A stretch of 64,000 bases of DNA, taken from contig JAYQPE010000001.1 in the NCBI GenBank assembly GCA_038145175.1, positions 1 through 64,000 of the forward strand, in the 5' to 3' direction. The stretch comes from ATZT02 sp038145175 (GTDB lineage Bacteria > Actinomycetota > Actinomycetes > S36-B12 > UBA5976). The first letter of the stretch is position 1; every line of letters begins with the position of its first letter. Below the pieces are notes generated by a model. The model saw nothing but the letters and a program-made list of their open reading frames with translations, did not search any database and was not told the DNA's origin. Both the position numbers and the translations under genes were made by a program. This document shows, piece by piece, positions 25,069 to 34,805 of this stretch.

Positions 25069-27690
25069 TTGTCCAAGATTCGTGTATATGAGCTGGCTCA
25101 AGAGCTCGGTTACGAAAGCAAAGTTGTTCTTGCAAAATTGCAAGAAATGGGTGAATTCGTTCGTTCTGCTTCTTCCACAATTGAACTTCCGGTTGCAAAT
25201 AGATTAAAAGCAGCATTACCTGCAAAAGAAGTAAAAGTTAAAAAAGAATCACCAGTTAAAAAAGTTGAAGAAACCAAACCTGTTACCGAAAACATAAATC
25301 CACACACTTCAATTAATAAAACCGAAACTCCACCAACTTCTCGACCACAAACTCCAAGACCAGGAAATAATCCATTTGGAACTTCAACTCCAAATGCACC
25401 AAGACCTGCAATGCCAAGACCAGGTAACAATCCTTTTGGTACAACTGGTGGACCAAGACCAAGTGCACCTGGTTCAATGCCAAGACCAATGTCTCGTCCA
25501 GGTGGACCAAGACCTGGTGGACCAAATAGAGGTCCAGGAAATTTTGCACCAAGACCTGGTGCACCAAGACCTGGTGGACCAAATAGAGGTCCAGGAAATT
25601 TTGGAAATCAAAGACCAGGTGGGCCAAATAGAACTGGTGCGCCAACTAATTTTGATAGAAATAAAACTGGTGGACCAAATCGCGGTCCTGGTGGTTTTGA
25701 TCGCAATCGACCAACATTTCCAACTTCAGCACCAGGTGGTGCAAGACCTGGTCAAAGAACTGGCAGAGGAAATGCAGCTGGTGCATTTGGAAAACAAAAC
25801 ACAGGAAAAAAACGTTCTAAATCAAAACGAGAAAAAAGGCAAGAGTTCGAAGAATTTATGGAAGCACCACAACTTGGTGGTGTGCAATTACCTAAAGGTG
25901 ATGGAAGAACAATTCGTTTAAGCCGTGGTTCATCTTTGATGGACTTAGGTGAAAAAATTGGTGCAAATCCTGCAAGTTTAGTAACAGCACTATTTCATTT
26001 AGGAGAAATGGCAACTGCAACTCAATCATTACCTGATGAAACTTTACAAGTATTAGGTGTGGAATTAAATTTTGATATTCAAGTTGTTTCTCCAGAAGAT
26101 GAAGATAGAGAATTATTAAATTCATTTGATGTTTCATTTGGTGAGAATGAAGGTGAATTAGTTGTTAGACCGCCTGTGGTAACAATTATGGGTCACGTAG
26201 ATCACGGTAAAACTTTGTTACTTGACACCATCAGAAATACAAATGTGGCAGGTGGTGAAGCAGGTGGTATTACTCAACACATTGGTGCATATCAAATAGC
26301 TGCACATGTCGGTGGAGATGATAGAAAAATTACATTTATTGATACACCAGGACACGAAGCTTTCACAGCAATGCGTGCACGTGGAGCAAAAGTTACAGAC
26401 ATTGCAGTTTTAGTTGTTGCTGCAGATGATGGAGTAAAACCTCAGACAATTGAAGCACTAAATCATGCTCAAGCAGCAGAAGTTCCAATTGTGGTTGCAG
26501 TAAACAAAATTGATAAAGAAGGTGCAGATCCAAATAAAGTTCGTGGACAACTTTCTGAATACGGTTTACTACCAGAAGAGTACGGTGGACAATCAATGTT
26601 CGTTGATGTTTCTGCAAAATCTGGAGTAGGAATTGAAAATCTTTTAGAATCAATCATTCTTACAGCAGATGCTGCAATTGATTTAAAAGCAAGTCAAACT
26701 CAACAAGCACAAGGTGTTGCAATTGAAGCTCATCTTGATAAAGGTCGAGGACCAGTTGCCACAGTTCTTGTTCAAAGAGGAACTTTAAAAGCTGGAGATT
26801 CAATTGTTGTAGGAGATGCACACGGAAGAGTTCGTGCAATGTTAGATGATGCTGGACATAATGTTGAAGATGCTGGTCCTTCTTTTCCAGTTCAAGTTTT
26901 AGGTTTAACAAGTGTGCCAAGTGCTGGAGATACATTCATTGTCGTTGAAGAAGATCGAGTTGCCCGACAAATTGCTCAAGCAAGATCTGCCCGAGAAAGA
27001 AATGCTTTACTTGCTCGAAGCAAGAAACGCCACACTCTTGAAGATGTCTTAGACACTATGAAAAAAGGCGAAACTCAAGAACTTCGCTTAATTATCAAAG
27101 GTGACGTATCTGGTTCTGTTGAAGCTTTAGAAGATTCATTAGTAAAACTTGAAGTCGGAGAAGATGTACAACTTCGCGTAATTCATCGTGGGGTTGGAGC
27201 GATTGTTAATAGTGATGTTGATTTAGCAATTGCTTCAGAAGCAATCATTATCGGATTTAATGTAAGAGCAGAATCTGGTGCTCGAGAAATGGCTGATAGA
27301 GAAGGGGTAGAAATTCGTTACTACTCAATTATTTACCAAGCCATAGAAGATATTGAAAAAGCTTTGAAAGGTAAATTAAAACCAATTTATGAAGAAGTAA
27401 GACTTGGTTCTGCTGAAGTTCGGGAAATATTTAAATCCAGCAAAGTTGGAAATATAGCTGGAGTAATAATTAGAGACGGGATAATTACCAGAAAAGCAAA
27501 AGCCAGAATAATTAGAGATGGTAAACAAATTACTGAAAACCTAAGTATTTCTTCTTTAAGAAGATTTAAAGATGATGTTTCAGAACTAAAGGAAGGCTTT
27601 GAAGGAGGTATTTCCTTTGAAAACTTCAACGATCTAAAAGTTGAAGATGTTATTGAAACCTATGAATTAAGAGAAAAACCTAGAAATTAG
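25069..27690 (+). CDS. infB: Translation initiation factor IF-2
   Basis: An 873-residue GTPase placing initiator tRNA on the ribosome. It starts at TTG with AGGAG 5 bases upstream. The N-terminal IF2N domain (VYELAQELGYESKVVLAKLQ) is followed by about 200 residues of Pro/Gly/Arg/Asn repeats (PRPGGPNRGPGNF type). A second IF2N-like region and the G domain follow, with G1 GHVDHGKT at 375-382, DTPGHEAF and NKID, then domains II-IV ending in the fMet-tRNA-binding C2 domain. The low-complexity linker is usual for actinobacteria but strikingly GC-biased amino-acid-wise for an AT-rich genome. Confidence 0.96.
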   Translation: MSKIRVYELAQELGYESKVVLAKLQEMGEFVRSASSTIELPVANRLKAALPAKEVKVKKESPVKKVEETKPVTENINPHTSINKTETPPTSRPQTPRPGNNPFGTSTPNAPRPAMPRPGNNPFGTTGGPRPSAPGSMPRPMSRPGGPRPGGPNRGPGNFAPRPGAPRPGGPNRGPGNFGNQRPGGPNRTGAPTNFDRNKTGGPNRGPGGFDRNRPTFPTSAPGGARPGQRTGRGNAAGAFGKQNTGKKRSKSKREKRQEFEEFMEAPQLGGVQLPKGDGRTIRLSRGSSLMDLGEKIGANPASLVTALFHLGEMATATQSLPDETLQVLGVELNFDIQVVSPEDEDRELLNSFDVSFGENEGELVVRPPVVTIMGHVDHGKTLLLDTIRNTNVAGGEAGGITQHIGAYQIAAHVGGDDRKITFIDTPGHEAFTAMRARGAKVTDIAVLVVAADDGVKPQTIEALNHAQAAEVPIVVAVNKIDKEGADPNKVRGQLSEYGLLPEEYGGQSMFVDVSAKSGVGIENLLESIILTADAAIDLKASQTQQAQGVAIEAHLDKGRGPVATVLVQRGTLKAGDSIVVGDAHGRVRAMLDDAGHNVEDAGPSFPVQVLGLTSVPSAGDTFIVVEEDRVARQIAQARSARERNALLARSKKRHTLEDVLDTMKKGETQELRLIIKGDVSGSVEALEDSLVKLEVGEDVQLRVIHRGVGAIVNSDVDLAIASEAIIIGFNVRAESGAREMADREGVEIRYYSIIYQAIEDIEKALKGKLKPIYEEVRLGSAEVREIFKSSKVGNIAGVIIRDGIITRKAKARIIRDGKQITENLSISSLRRFKDDVSELKEGFEGGISFENFNDLKVEDVIETYELREKPRN

Positions 27691-27696
27691 ACGCAA

Positions 27697-28128
27697 ATGA
27701 ATGAAGCACGAGCTAAAAGAGTTGCTGATCGAATCAGAGAAACAGTTGCGCAACTTTTAGAAACCAGAGTTAAAGATCCACGACTTGGATTTGTCACTGT
27801 TACAGAAGTTCGAGTAACAGGAGATTTAAGAGAAGCTACCGTTTTTTACACAGTACTTGGAGATGATGAAAAAAGATTAAGTACTAAAAAAGCATTGGAT
27901 TCTGCTAAAGGAATGCTTAGATCTGAAGTTGGCAGAGTCTTAGGAATTAAACACACTCCATCATTAACTTTTATGCATGATGCACTACCAGAAAATGCTA
28001 TTCATATATCTGAAGTTCTAAGGACTGCGCAAGAACGAGATGAAAAATTACACAGCATAGCTAAAACTGGAAAATATGCCGCAGGTGCTGATCCTTACAA
28101 ACATAAAGATCGAGATGAATCTAACTAA
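27697..28128 (+). CDS. rbfA: Ribosome-binding factor A
   Basis: A 143-residue single KH-fold factor for 16S 5'-end maturation and cold adaptation. Seen: RVADRIRETVAQLLETRVKDPRLGFVTVTEVRVTGDL-type N-terminus (only the family pattern is cited) and LRSEVGRVLGIKHTPSLTF. It starts 6 bases after infB. Its end overlaps truB, whose better start ATG 28115 lies inside the rbfA tail. Confidence 0.95.
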   Translation: MNEARAKRVADRIRETVAQLLETRVKDPRLGFVTVTEVRVTGDLREATVFYTVLGDDEKRLSTKKALDSAKGMLRSEVGRVLGIKHTPSLTFMHDALPENAIHISEVLRTAQERDEKLHSIAKTGKYAAGADPYKHKDRDESN

Positions 28129-29026
28129 GGAAGAAGTTTCCTTAAACGGTTTTGTGATTGTTGATAAACCATTAGGGATGACTTCTCATGATGTCGTGCA
28201 TAAAATAAGAAAAATTTGTAATACCAAGAAAGTAGGACACGCTGGAACACTAGATCCTGAAGCAAGTGGAGTTTTAGTTGTTGGACTAGGAAAAGCAACA
28301 AGGCTTTTAACTTTTATAGTTTCAGATAATAAAACTTATCAAGCAACAATCAGGTTAGGTCAAAATACAACCACAGATGATGCGCAAGGCGAAATTACAA
28401 GTGAATATAGTTGCGAAAATATTACAGATGAAGCAATTAGTATTTGTTTATTAAGTTTTATTGGTGATTTAGATCAGGTTCCTTCATCTGTGAGTGCAAT
28501 AAAAGTAGGAGGTAAAAAAGCTTATGAAATTGTTAGAAGTGGTGAAAAAGTTGAATTGACGCCAAGAAGAATTCATATAAGTGCAATTGATTTACACGAA
28601 ACAAAAAGATTAAATAATTTAATAGATATCGCAGTAACGGTGCATTGCTCAAGTGGTACCTATATAAGAGCTTTAGCTAGAGACATTGGGCAAAAACTAA
28701 ATGTAGGAGGTCACGTAACAAGTTTAAGAAGAATTCAATCTGGTAGATATAAAATTACTGATGCACTGAAATTAGAGAATTTAAATATTGACAAAATTAA
28801 TTTGATTTCTATGGCAGAGGTAGCAATGGAATTGTTTCCAAGTGTCAAAGTTGAATTAGATGAAATACAAGATTTAATTCATGGACGTTTTGTTAGAAAA
28901 ACGCATGAACCTGCCCAAACTATTGCATTAATCGATAAAAAACCAAGTCTTGTTGCGCTTGCTCAAGGAGATGGTGTCATGCTTAAGCCACAAGTTGTGT
29001 TTGCTTCAGGAATTGGTGGAGTTTAA
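28115..29026 (+). CDS. truB: tRNA pseudouridine(55) synthase
   Basis: About 303 residues. The catalytic Asp is in GHAGTLDPEASGVLVVGLG, with the KPLGMTSHDVV N-terminal motif and the SGTYIRALARDIG motif. It converts U55 to pseudouridine in the T loop of tRNAs. ATG 28115 overlaps rbfA and is chosen over ATG 28076 because the extra 13 residues are not family-like. A small C-terminal PUA-like domain is present. ribF follows with no gap. Confidence 0.95.
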   Translation: MNLTKEEVSLNGFVIVDKPLGMTSHDVVHKIRKICNTKKVGHAGTLDPEASGVLVVGLGKATRLLTFIVSDNKTYQATIRLGQNTTTDDAQGEITSEYSCENITDEAISICLLSFIGDLDQVPSSVSAIKVGGKKAYEIVRSGEKVELTPRRIHISAIDLHETKRLNNLIDIAVTVHCSSGTYIRALARDIGQKLNVGGHVTSLRRIQSGRYKITDALKLENLNIDKINLISMAEVAMELFPSVKVELDEIQDLIHGRFVRKTHEPAQTIALIDKKPSLVALAQGDGVMLKPQVVFASGIGGV

Positions 29027-29971
29027 ATGTTTCGTTGGTTTGATTTGGCAGATGTACCAAGTGATTTAACTTCATCTGTAGTTGCAATTGGGGTATTTGA
29101 TGGAGTTCACAGAGGACACCAAGAATTAATTTCAAAAGCCAAAGATATTGCAACTTCAATATCAATTCCTTTAGTTGCAGTTACTTTTAATCCTCATCCC
29201 AGAAGTGTGGTTTCAGATAAAAGTCCAACAGAACTTGCCTCACTTGATTTTCGTCTCACTCTTTTAGAAAGATGTGGGGTTGATGCAACATTAGTTTTGC
29301 CTTTTAATAAACAACTTGCTTCATTAAGCGCAGTTGAATTTATTGAGCAAATTTTGATCAAAACTTTGAAAGTAAAACATGTGATCGTAGGTGATAATTT
29401 TAAATTTGGCCATAAAGCAATTGGGGATACAAACTTTTTAAGAGAATATGGAAATGAGAAAGGTTTTAGTACAACTATATTGAAACGTTTTGATGATGGT
29501 AAAGAAGTGTGGTCTTCGACAAGAGCTAGAAATTACATCGAAACAGGTTTTGTTGATAAGGCCGCATTAGTTTTAGGAAGATTTCCTAGATTAGAAGGAA
29601 TTGTGGTTCATGGTGATCATCGTGGTCGACAACTTGGTTATCCCACAGCAAACTTAGAGACAGCAAATAACATGACAATTCCTCAAGATGGAATCTATGC
29701 AGGTTATTTGATTAGAACAAAAACCAACGAAGTTTTACCAGCAGCTATTTCTATTGGAAATAATCCAACTTTTGCAGGTACTGAAAAAAGAATAGAAGGC
29801 TATGTTTTAGATAGAACTGATCTTGATTTATATGGTGAGCAAGTTTCATTTGATTTTGTAAAGAAATTACGAGATAGTCAAAAATTTGACTCAATAGAAG
29901 CATTAATTGAACAAATGGCGCAAGACGTTGAGGAAACAAGACGTCTTACCAGTCACACCTACAACGGCTGA
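29027..29971 (+). CDS. ribF: Riboflavin kinase / FAD synthetase
   Basis: A 314-residue bifunctional enzyme making FMN then FAD. The N-terminal FAD synthetase part has the nucleotidyltransferase GVFDGVHRGHQELI and TFNPHPRSV; the C-terminal kinase part has GDHRGRQLGYPTANL and GIYAGYL. It begins directly after truB. It supplies FAD for flavoproteins such as the amine oxidase and ThyX encoded in this window. Confidence 0.95.
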   Translation: MFRWFDLADVPSDLTSSVVAIGVFDGVHRGHQELISKAKDIATSISIPLVAVTFNPHPRSVVSDKSPTELASLDFRLTLLERCGVDATLVLPFNKQLASLSAVEFIEQILIKTLKVKHVIVGDNFKFGHKAIGDTNFLREYGNEKGFSTTILKRFDDGKEVWSSTRARNYIETGFVDKAALVLGRFPRLEGIVVHGDHRGRQLGYPTANLETANNMTIPQDGIYAGYLIRTKTNEVLPAAISIGNNPTFAGTEKRIEGYVLDRTDLDLYGEQVSFDFVKKLRDSQKFDSIEALIEQMAQDVEETRRLTSHTYNG

Positions 29972-30083
29972 TAGCCTTAGAAGTGACGATTTACTAAGCG
30001 GGCGCTTGGTTTATCGCGACTACAAATCCTTACTTAACAGAAAAAAATTCTGGAAAGTTAGGCGCCCGAGAAAAAAGGAAAAA
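29972..30083 (+). promoter_or_regulatory. rpsO leader with long-range pairing
   Basis: The 112 bases before rpsO contain GGGCGC (about 30000-30005) that can pair with GCGCCC (about 30062-30067), enclosing an inner CAGAA/TTCTG hairpin, just before the AAGGAAA ribosome site. S15 is autoregulated through its leader in several bacteria, so this is a plausible S15-responsive fold. No experimental support. Confidence 0.4.
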
Positions 30084-30353
30084 ATGAGTAAGCAAAAAAC
30101 TGATAAGTCTGGCGTAATTTCAAGTTATGCAACTAAACAAGGTGACACAGGTTCACCTGAAGTTCAAGTTGCGTTGTTAACAGAAAGAGTTAATCACTTA
30201 ACTGAACACTTAAAGACTCACAAACACGATCATCACTCAAGAAGAGGATTGATGTTGTTAGTAGGTCGCAGACGTAGATTGTTAGATTATTTGGCAAATT
30301 CTGATATCAATCGTTACAGAAGATTGATTGAGAAACTAGGAATTCGCCGCTAA
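30084..30353 (+). CDS. rpsO: 30S ribosomal protein S15
   Basis: An 89-residue S15, a primary 16S-binding protein. The family sequence includes TGSPEVQVALLTERVNHLTEHL and KDHHSRRGLMLLVGRRRRLLDYL-type helices (positions about 23-70). I take ATG 30084 with GGAAA upstream; the open frame back to 29907 overlaps ribF and is not S15. pnp follows 182 bases later, the classical rpsO-pnp pair. Confidence 0.96.
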   Translation: MSKQKTDKSGVISSYATKQGDTGSPEVQVALLTERVNHLTEHLKTHKHDHHSRRGLMLLVGRRRRLLDYLANSDINRYRRLIEKLGIRR

Positions 30354-30394
30354 CTCATTTAATTATTCGAAAACAATCGGGTAATTATTTAAAG

Positions 30395-30505
30395 AAAAAG
30401 CGAGGAAGATTTCGGTCCTCGGTAGTGATGTCCGGAAAAATTTTTTTCCGTGCGTCTCGATCGATGATCGAATCAAAAAGTAAGTATTTTTTCTTTTAAA
30501 TTATT
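30395..30505 (+). promoter_or_regulatory. rpsO-pnp intergenic hairpins
   Basis: Three folds stand out: CGAGGA (30401-30406) with TCCTCG (30416-30421), CGGAAAAA (30433-30440) with TTTTTCCG (30443-30450), and TCGAT/ATCGA around 30457-30471. In many bacteria RNase III or PNPase itself acts on such a hairpin upstream of pnp to autoregulate it, so a similar role is likely here. The second hairpin also resembles a terminator for rpsO. Confidence 0.45.
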
Positions 30506-30535
30506 ACCCTCTAAAACAAAAAGAGGAACAAACCC

Positions 30536-32731
30536 ATGACGGGTACAAAAATACATAAAGTTGAAACCACATTGGACAATGGTCCATTTGGAAAAGTAAA
30601 TATTAGATTTGAAACTGGAAGACTTGCTCAACAAGCATCAGGTTCAGTTCAAGCATTTTTAGATAACGAAACTATGGTTTTATCTGCCACAACAGTTGGT
30701 AAAGAACCAAGAGAATCATTTGATTTTTTCCCTTTAACAATCGATGTTGAAGAAAAAATGTATGCACTTGGAAAAATTCCAGGATCATTTTTCAGAAGAG
30801 AAGGAAGACCAAGTGAAGAGGCAATTCTTACTTGCAGATTGATTGATCGTCCTTTAAGACCTGCATTCGTTAAAGGTTTAAGAAATGAAGTACAAGTTGT
30901 TGTGACAGTGATGTCTTTAGATCCACATGTGCTCTATGACGTGTTAGCAATTAATGCTGCATCCGCTTCAACACAACTTGCAGGCTTACCATTTTCTGGT
31001 CCAGTTGGTGGAGTAAGAGTTGCACTTATTGATGGACATTGGGTTGCATTTCCAAAATGGCCTGATTTACAAGATGCAGTTTTTGACATGGTTGTAGCAG
31101 GAAGAGTTTTACCTGATGGTGACGTTGCAATCATGATGGTCGAAGCAGAAGCAACTGAAAACACAATTGAATTAGTTAAAGGTGGAGCCAGTGCTCCAAC
31201 AGAAGAAGTTGTGGCTCAAGGTTTAGAGGCTGCAAAACCATTCATTAAGCAACTTTGCGAAACTCAAGTTGAATTAGCAAAACTTGCTGCCAAGGAAACT
31301 AAAGAATTTCCAATATTTAAAGATTATGAAGACGATGTTTATTCAGCAGTTGCTGAATTTTCAACTAAAGATCTAGATAAAGCCATGCAGATTGGCGGTA
31401 AAGCAGAAAGACAAAAAGCTTTAGACGAAGCAAAGCAAGCAGTTTTAGAAAGCTTGGGTGAAAAGTTTGCTGAAAGAGAATCTGAAATTAAAGCTTCTTT
31501 TGATTCTGTTTCAAAGAAAATTATGAGAGAACGTGTTCTAAAAGACAAGATTAGAATTGATGGAAGAACTCCATTAGATTTAAGAAATTTATCTGCAGAG
31601 ATAAATATTTTGCCTAGAACTCATGGTTCAGCAGTATTCAACAGAGGTGAAACTCAAGTTCTAGGTGTTACCACTTTAAATATGTTGGATTTAGAACAAA
31701 AATTAGATACTTTGTCTCCTGAAACTACAAAAAGATACATGCATAACTACAACATGCCACCATATTCAACAGGTGAAGTTGGTCGCGTCGGAACTCCAAA
31801 ACGCAGAGAAATTGGGCACGGTGCACTTGCTGAAAGAGCACTTGTTCCAGTTCTTCCAAACAGAGCTGAATTTCCTTATGCAATTCGTCAAGTTTCTGAA
31901 GCAATTTCTTCAAACGGATCAACTTCAATGGCATCAGTTTGTGCATCAACAATGTCGATGCTTAATGCTGGTGTGCCATTAAAGGCAATGGTTGGTGGAA
32001 TTGCGATGGGATTAATTTCAGGTGAAGTAAACGGCAAACAAGAATATGTTGCCCTTACTGACATCTTAGGTGCAGAAGATGCATTAGGAGATATGGATTT
32101 CAAAGTTGCCGGAACTTCAGAATTCATAACTGCATTGCAACTTGATACCAAATTAGACGGTATTCCAGCAAATGTTTTAGCTCAAGCTTTAAAACAAGCA
32201 AAAGATGCTAGAGAAAAAATATTGAGTGTCATGAAGGATGCAATTAGTTCTCCTGATCAAATGAGTCAATATGCTCCTCGCATTATTTCTGTGAAAGTTC
32301 CAGTTGACATGATTGGCGCAATCATTGGACCTAAAGGAAAAATGATTAACGAAATTCAAGTAAAATCAGGCGCCCAAATCTCTATTGAAGATGACGGAAC
32401 TGTATTTATTGGAGCAACTGATGGAACTGCAGCTGATAAAGCTAAAGAATTAGTTAATGCGATTGCAAATCCACATGTACCAACCGTGGGAGAAAAATAT
32501 GAAGGCAAAGTTGTTAAAACTGCAGCTTTTGGTGCATTTGTAAATCTATATCCAGGCAAAGATGGTTTATTACATATTTCTCAACTTAAAAAAATGGCAG
32601 GCGGAAAGCGTGTTGAAAAAGTTGAAGACGTCTTAAACGTAGGAGATAGCGTTCAAGTTGAAATTAATGAAATAGATCCAAAAGGAAAACTTTCATTAGT
32701 TCCTGTATTGGATGAAAATACATCAGCTTAA
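30536..32731 (+). CDS. pnp: Polyribonucleotide nucleotidyltransferase
   Basis: A 731-residue exoribonuclease (PNPase) degrading RNA 3'-5' with phosphate. Domain order: first RNase PH domain (FFPLTIDVEEKMYALGKIPGSFFRREGRPSE region), an all-helical linker, the second RNase PH domain (PRTHGSAVFNRGETQVLGV and GDMDFKVAGT), KH (DMIGAIIGPKGKMINEIQVKSG) and S1 (GEKYEGKVVKTAAFGAFVNL). The length is normal for actinobacterial GPSI. A structured region upstream likely provides autoregulation. Confidence 0.97.
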   Translation: MTGTKIHKVETTLDNGPFGKVNIRFETGRLAQQASGSVQAFLDNETMVLSATTVGKEPRESFDFFPLTIDVEEKMYALGKIPGSFFRREGRPSEEAILTCRLIDRPLRPAFVKGLRNEVQVVVTVMSLDPHVLYDVLAINAASASTQLAGLPFSGPVGGVRVALIDGHWVAFPKWPDLQDAVFDMVVAGRVLPDGDVAIMMVEAEATENTIELVKGGASAPTEEVVAQGLEAAKPFIKQLCETQVELAKLAAKETKEFPIFKDYEDDVYSAVAEFSTKDLDKAMQIGGKAERQKALDEAKQAVLESLGEKFAERESEIKASFDSVSKKIMRERVLKDKIRIDGRTPLDLRNLSAEINILPRTHGSAVFNRGETQVLGVTTLNMLDLEQKLDTLSPETTKRYMHNYNMPPYSTGEVGRVGTPKRREIGHGALAERALVPVLPNRAEFPYAIRQVSEAISSNGSTSMASVCASTMSMLNAGVPLKAMVGGIAMGLISGEVNGKQEYVALTDILGAEDALGDMDFKVAGTSEFITALQLDTKLDGIPANVLAQALKQAKDAREKILSVMKDAISSPDQMSQYAPRIISVKVPVDMIGAIIGPKGKMINEIQVKSGAQISIEDDGTVFIGATDGTAADKAKELVNAIANPHVPTVGEKYEGKVVKTAAFGAFVNLYPGKDGLLHISQLKKMAGGKRVEKVEDVLNVGDSVQVEINEIDPKGKLSLVPVLDENTSA

Positions 32732-32734
32732 ACA

Positions 32735-34057
32735 ATGCTTGAAATAATAAAAACAGAAATTCTAGAAGATTCAAATCGAGGCGGAGTAGTTTCAAGAACT
32801 ACTCTTTCCTCAGGACTTCGAATCATTACTGAATCAATTCCAACAGTTAGAAGTGCAGCTGTTGGTTACTGGGTTTCAACAGGTTCAAGAGATGAAGAAA
32901 TTTTAGAAGCAGGAGCTGCTCACTTTTTAGAACATCTTTTATTTAAAGGAACCCCTAATAGAACTGCTTTAGAAATATCTTCTTCGATCGAAGCTATTGG
33001 TGGAGATATGAATGCGTTTACCACTCAGGAATACACCTGTTTTCACGCGAAAGTTTTGGACAGAGATGTTGATTTAGTTATTGAAACTCTTTCTGACATG
33101 TTGACCTCTTCAAATGTAACTCAAGAAGATGTTGATCAAGAAAGAAAAGTAGTTTTAGAAGAAATTTCAATGCATGAAGATGAACCAAACGAATTAGCTT
33201 ATGACAATTGGTCCCAAAATCTTTTGGGAGATCAACCAATTGGAAGACCAATAATTGGAACTAGAAAATCAATATCTGATATGACTAGAAGTCAGGTTTA
33301 TGATTTTTATAAAAAATATTATGCACCAGAACGAACTGTTATTTCTGTTGCAGGAAATATAAATCATGAAAAGATTGTAGAAAAAGTTATGAATACTTTA
33401 AAAAATACACACTGGGATAAAACTGGCGTTTTACCATTAAAGCCAAGGTCTTCAGAAAAACTTAAATCAAAAGGAACTGGCTCACTAATCGTAAATAAAG
33501 ACACGGAACAAGCACATTTGGTTTGGGGTGTTCCTGCTGTTGATAGACATGATGAGCGTCGTTACACATTGGCTGTTTTAAGTGCAGCTCTTGGCGGGGG
33601 AATGTCTTCAAGATTATTTCAAGAGATTAGAGAAAAAAGAGGATTAGTTTATACAGTTTATTCTTTCGCACATCACTACACAGGAATTGGTGTTTATGGA
33701 ATTTATGCTGGAACTACTAATGAAAAAGTTTCAGAAGTCATAAAAATTATTAAAGAAGAATTAAATGATGTGGCGCAAAATGGTTTGCGAAAAGAAGAAT
33801 TAACTAGAGGAAAAGGTGCTCTAAGAGGTGGTTTAGTTTTAGGACTTGAAGAAACCAATTCAAGAATGACTCGTATTGCAAAAGGAGAGCTTTTGTATGG
33901 CGAGTATTTATCTTTAGATGAGGCAATAAACAAAATTGATGCAGTTACTGAAGAAGACATCAAAAGCCTTGCTCGAGAAATTTTTAAACAAAATGGATTA
34001 CTTTGTGTAGTGGGATCGTTTGAAAATAAAGATGAATTCAAGGACCTTGTAGTCTAG
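32735..34057 (+). CDS. M16 family zinc metallopeptidase
   Basis: A 440-residue pitrilysin-family protease with the inverted zinc motif H63-F-L-E66-H67 (AAHFLEHLLFKG), the downstream EI/Glu ligand region (VVLEEISMHEDEP) and the C-terminal RLFQEIREKRGLVYTV typical of the processing-peptidase branch. It is cytoplasmic, without a signal peptide. The pnp-M16-dapB order is conserved in actinobacteria. Cellular substrates are unknown; related proteins degrade peptides. Confidence 0.9.
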   Translation: MLEIIKTEILEDSNRGGVVSRTTLSSGLRIITESIPTVRSAAVGYWVSTGSRDEEILEAGAAHFLEHLLFKGTPNRTALEISSSIEAIGGDMNAFTTQEYTCFHAKVLDRDVDLVIETLSDMLTSSNVTQEDVDQERKVVLEEISMHEDEPNELAYDNWSQNLLGDQPIGRPIIGTRKSISDMTRSQVYDFYKKYYAPERTVISVAGNINHEKIVEKVMNTLKNTHWDKTGVLPLKPRSSEKLKSKGTGSLIVNKDTEQAHLVWGVPAVDRHDERRYTLAVLSAALGGGMSSRLFQEIREKRGLVYTVYSFAHHYTGIGVYGIYAGTTNEKVSEVIKIIKEELNDVAQNGLRKEELTRGKGALRGGLVLGLEETNSRMTRIAKGELLYGEYLSLDEAINKIDAVTEEDIKSLAREIFKQNGLLCVVGSFENKDEFKDLVV

Positions 34058-34061
34058 GGCT

Positions 34062-34805
34062 ATGTCAATAAAGGTTTCGGTCCTTGGCGCTAAAGGCAAA
34101 ATGGGATCTGAAGTTGTTAAAGCAATCAATCACGCACAAGATTTAGAACTTGCGGCAAGTATTGATCAAAATGACAGTTTTGATTTAGTAAAAAATTCAG
34201 GATGCACTGTTGCAGTTGATTTCACAACTCCAGATTCTGTTATGACAAATATTGAATCACTTATTAAAGCAGGAATCTCACCAATTGTTGGAACAACAGG
34301 AATTGATGACAAAAAAATAGAATTAATAAAAAAATTAAGTACCGATAATGGCAATATCCCAGTAAGAGTTGTTCCTAATTTTTCAGTCGGTGCAATTTTG
34401 ATGATGCGTTTTGCCAAAATGGCCACAAAATTTTATGACTCTGTAGAAATTATTGAATACCACCATGCTCAAAAAGTAGATTCTCCCAGTGGCACAGCTG
34501 TAAGAACTGCAAAATTAATAGCCCAAGAAAGAAAAGAAAATAATTTAAAAAACAATCCTGATGCAACTATTTCTGAAATACCTGGTTCTAGGGGCTCAAA
34601 AATTGATGGTATTCCAGTACATGCTGTAAGAATGCAAGGTTTAGTTGCTCATCAAGAAGTTATTTTTGGTTCACTTGGAGAAAATTTAACGATTCGACAT
34701 GACTCATTTGATCGCGCATCTTTTATGCCAGGAGTATTACTGGCGATTAGAAATATAAATAAAAATCCAGGTTTAACTATCGGAATTGATGATTTAATTA
34801 AATAA
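34062..34805 (+). CDS. dapB: 4-hydroxy-tetrahydrodipicolinate reductase
   Basis: A 247-residue NAD(P)H-dependent enzyme of the diaminopimelate/lysine pathway, acting on the DapA product. Seen: VLGAKGKMGSEVVKA (nucleotide loop), VDFTTPDSV, VGTTGID, PNFSVGAILM, the catalytic EIIEYHHAQKVDSPSGTA with the His pair, and GLRH-like region VRMQGLVAHQEVIFG. A -10-like TAGTCT (34050-34055) lies 6 bases before ATG, inside the end of the M16 gene, so it may also be transcribed alone. It overlaps azlD by 12 bases. Confidence 0.95.
   Translation: MSIKVSVLGAKGKMGSEVVKAINHAQDLELAASIDQNDSFDLVKNSGCTVAVDFTTPDSVMTNIESLIKAGISPIVGTTGIDDKKIELIKKLSTDNGNIPVRVVPNFSVGAILMMRFAKMATKFYDSVEIIEYHHAQKVDSPSGTAVRTAKLIAQERKENNLKNNPDATISEIPGSRGSKIDGIPVHAVRMQGLVAHQEVIFGSLGENLTIRHDSFDRASFMPGVLLAIRNINKNPGLTIGIDDLIK

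Noticed and set aside
25500..25720. Direct DNA repeats resembling a tandem array or CRISPR
   Set aside because: The repeats are codon-level (GGPNRGPG type) inside infB, with no spacer structure.
25313..25921. Long overlapping frames on both strands in the infB 5' region (Leu/Val/His- or Gln-rich)
   Set aside because: They are shadows of the Pro/Gly/Arg repeats of IF-2, with no ribosome site and no family resemblance.
29907..30083. N-terminal extension of rpsO
   Set aside because: It overlaps ribF and has no S15 similarity; ATG 30084 with a ribosome site is the real start.
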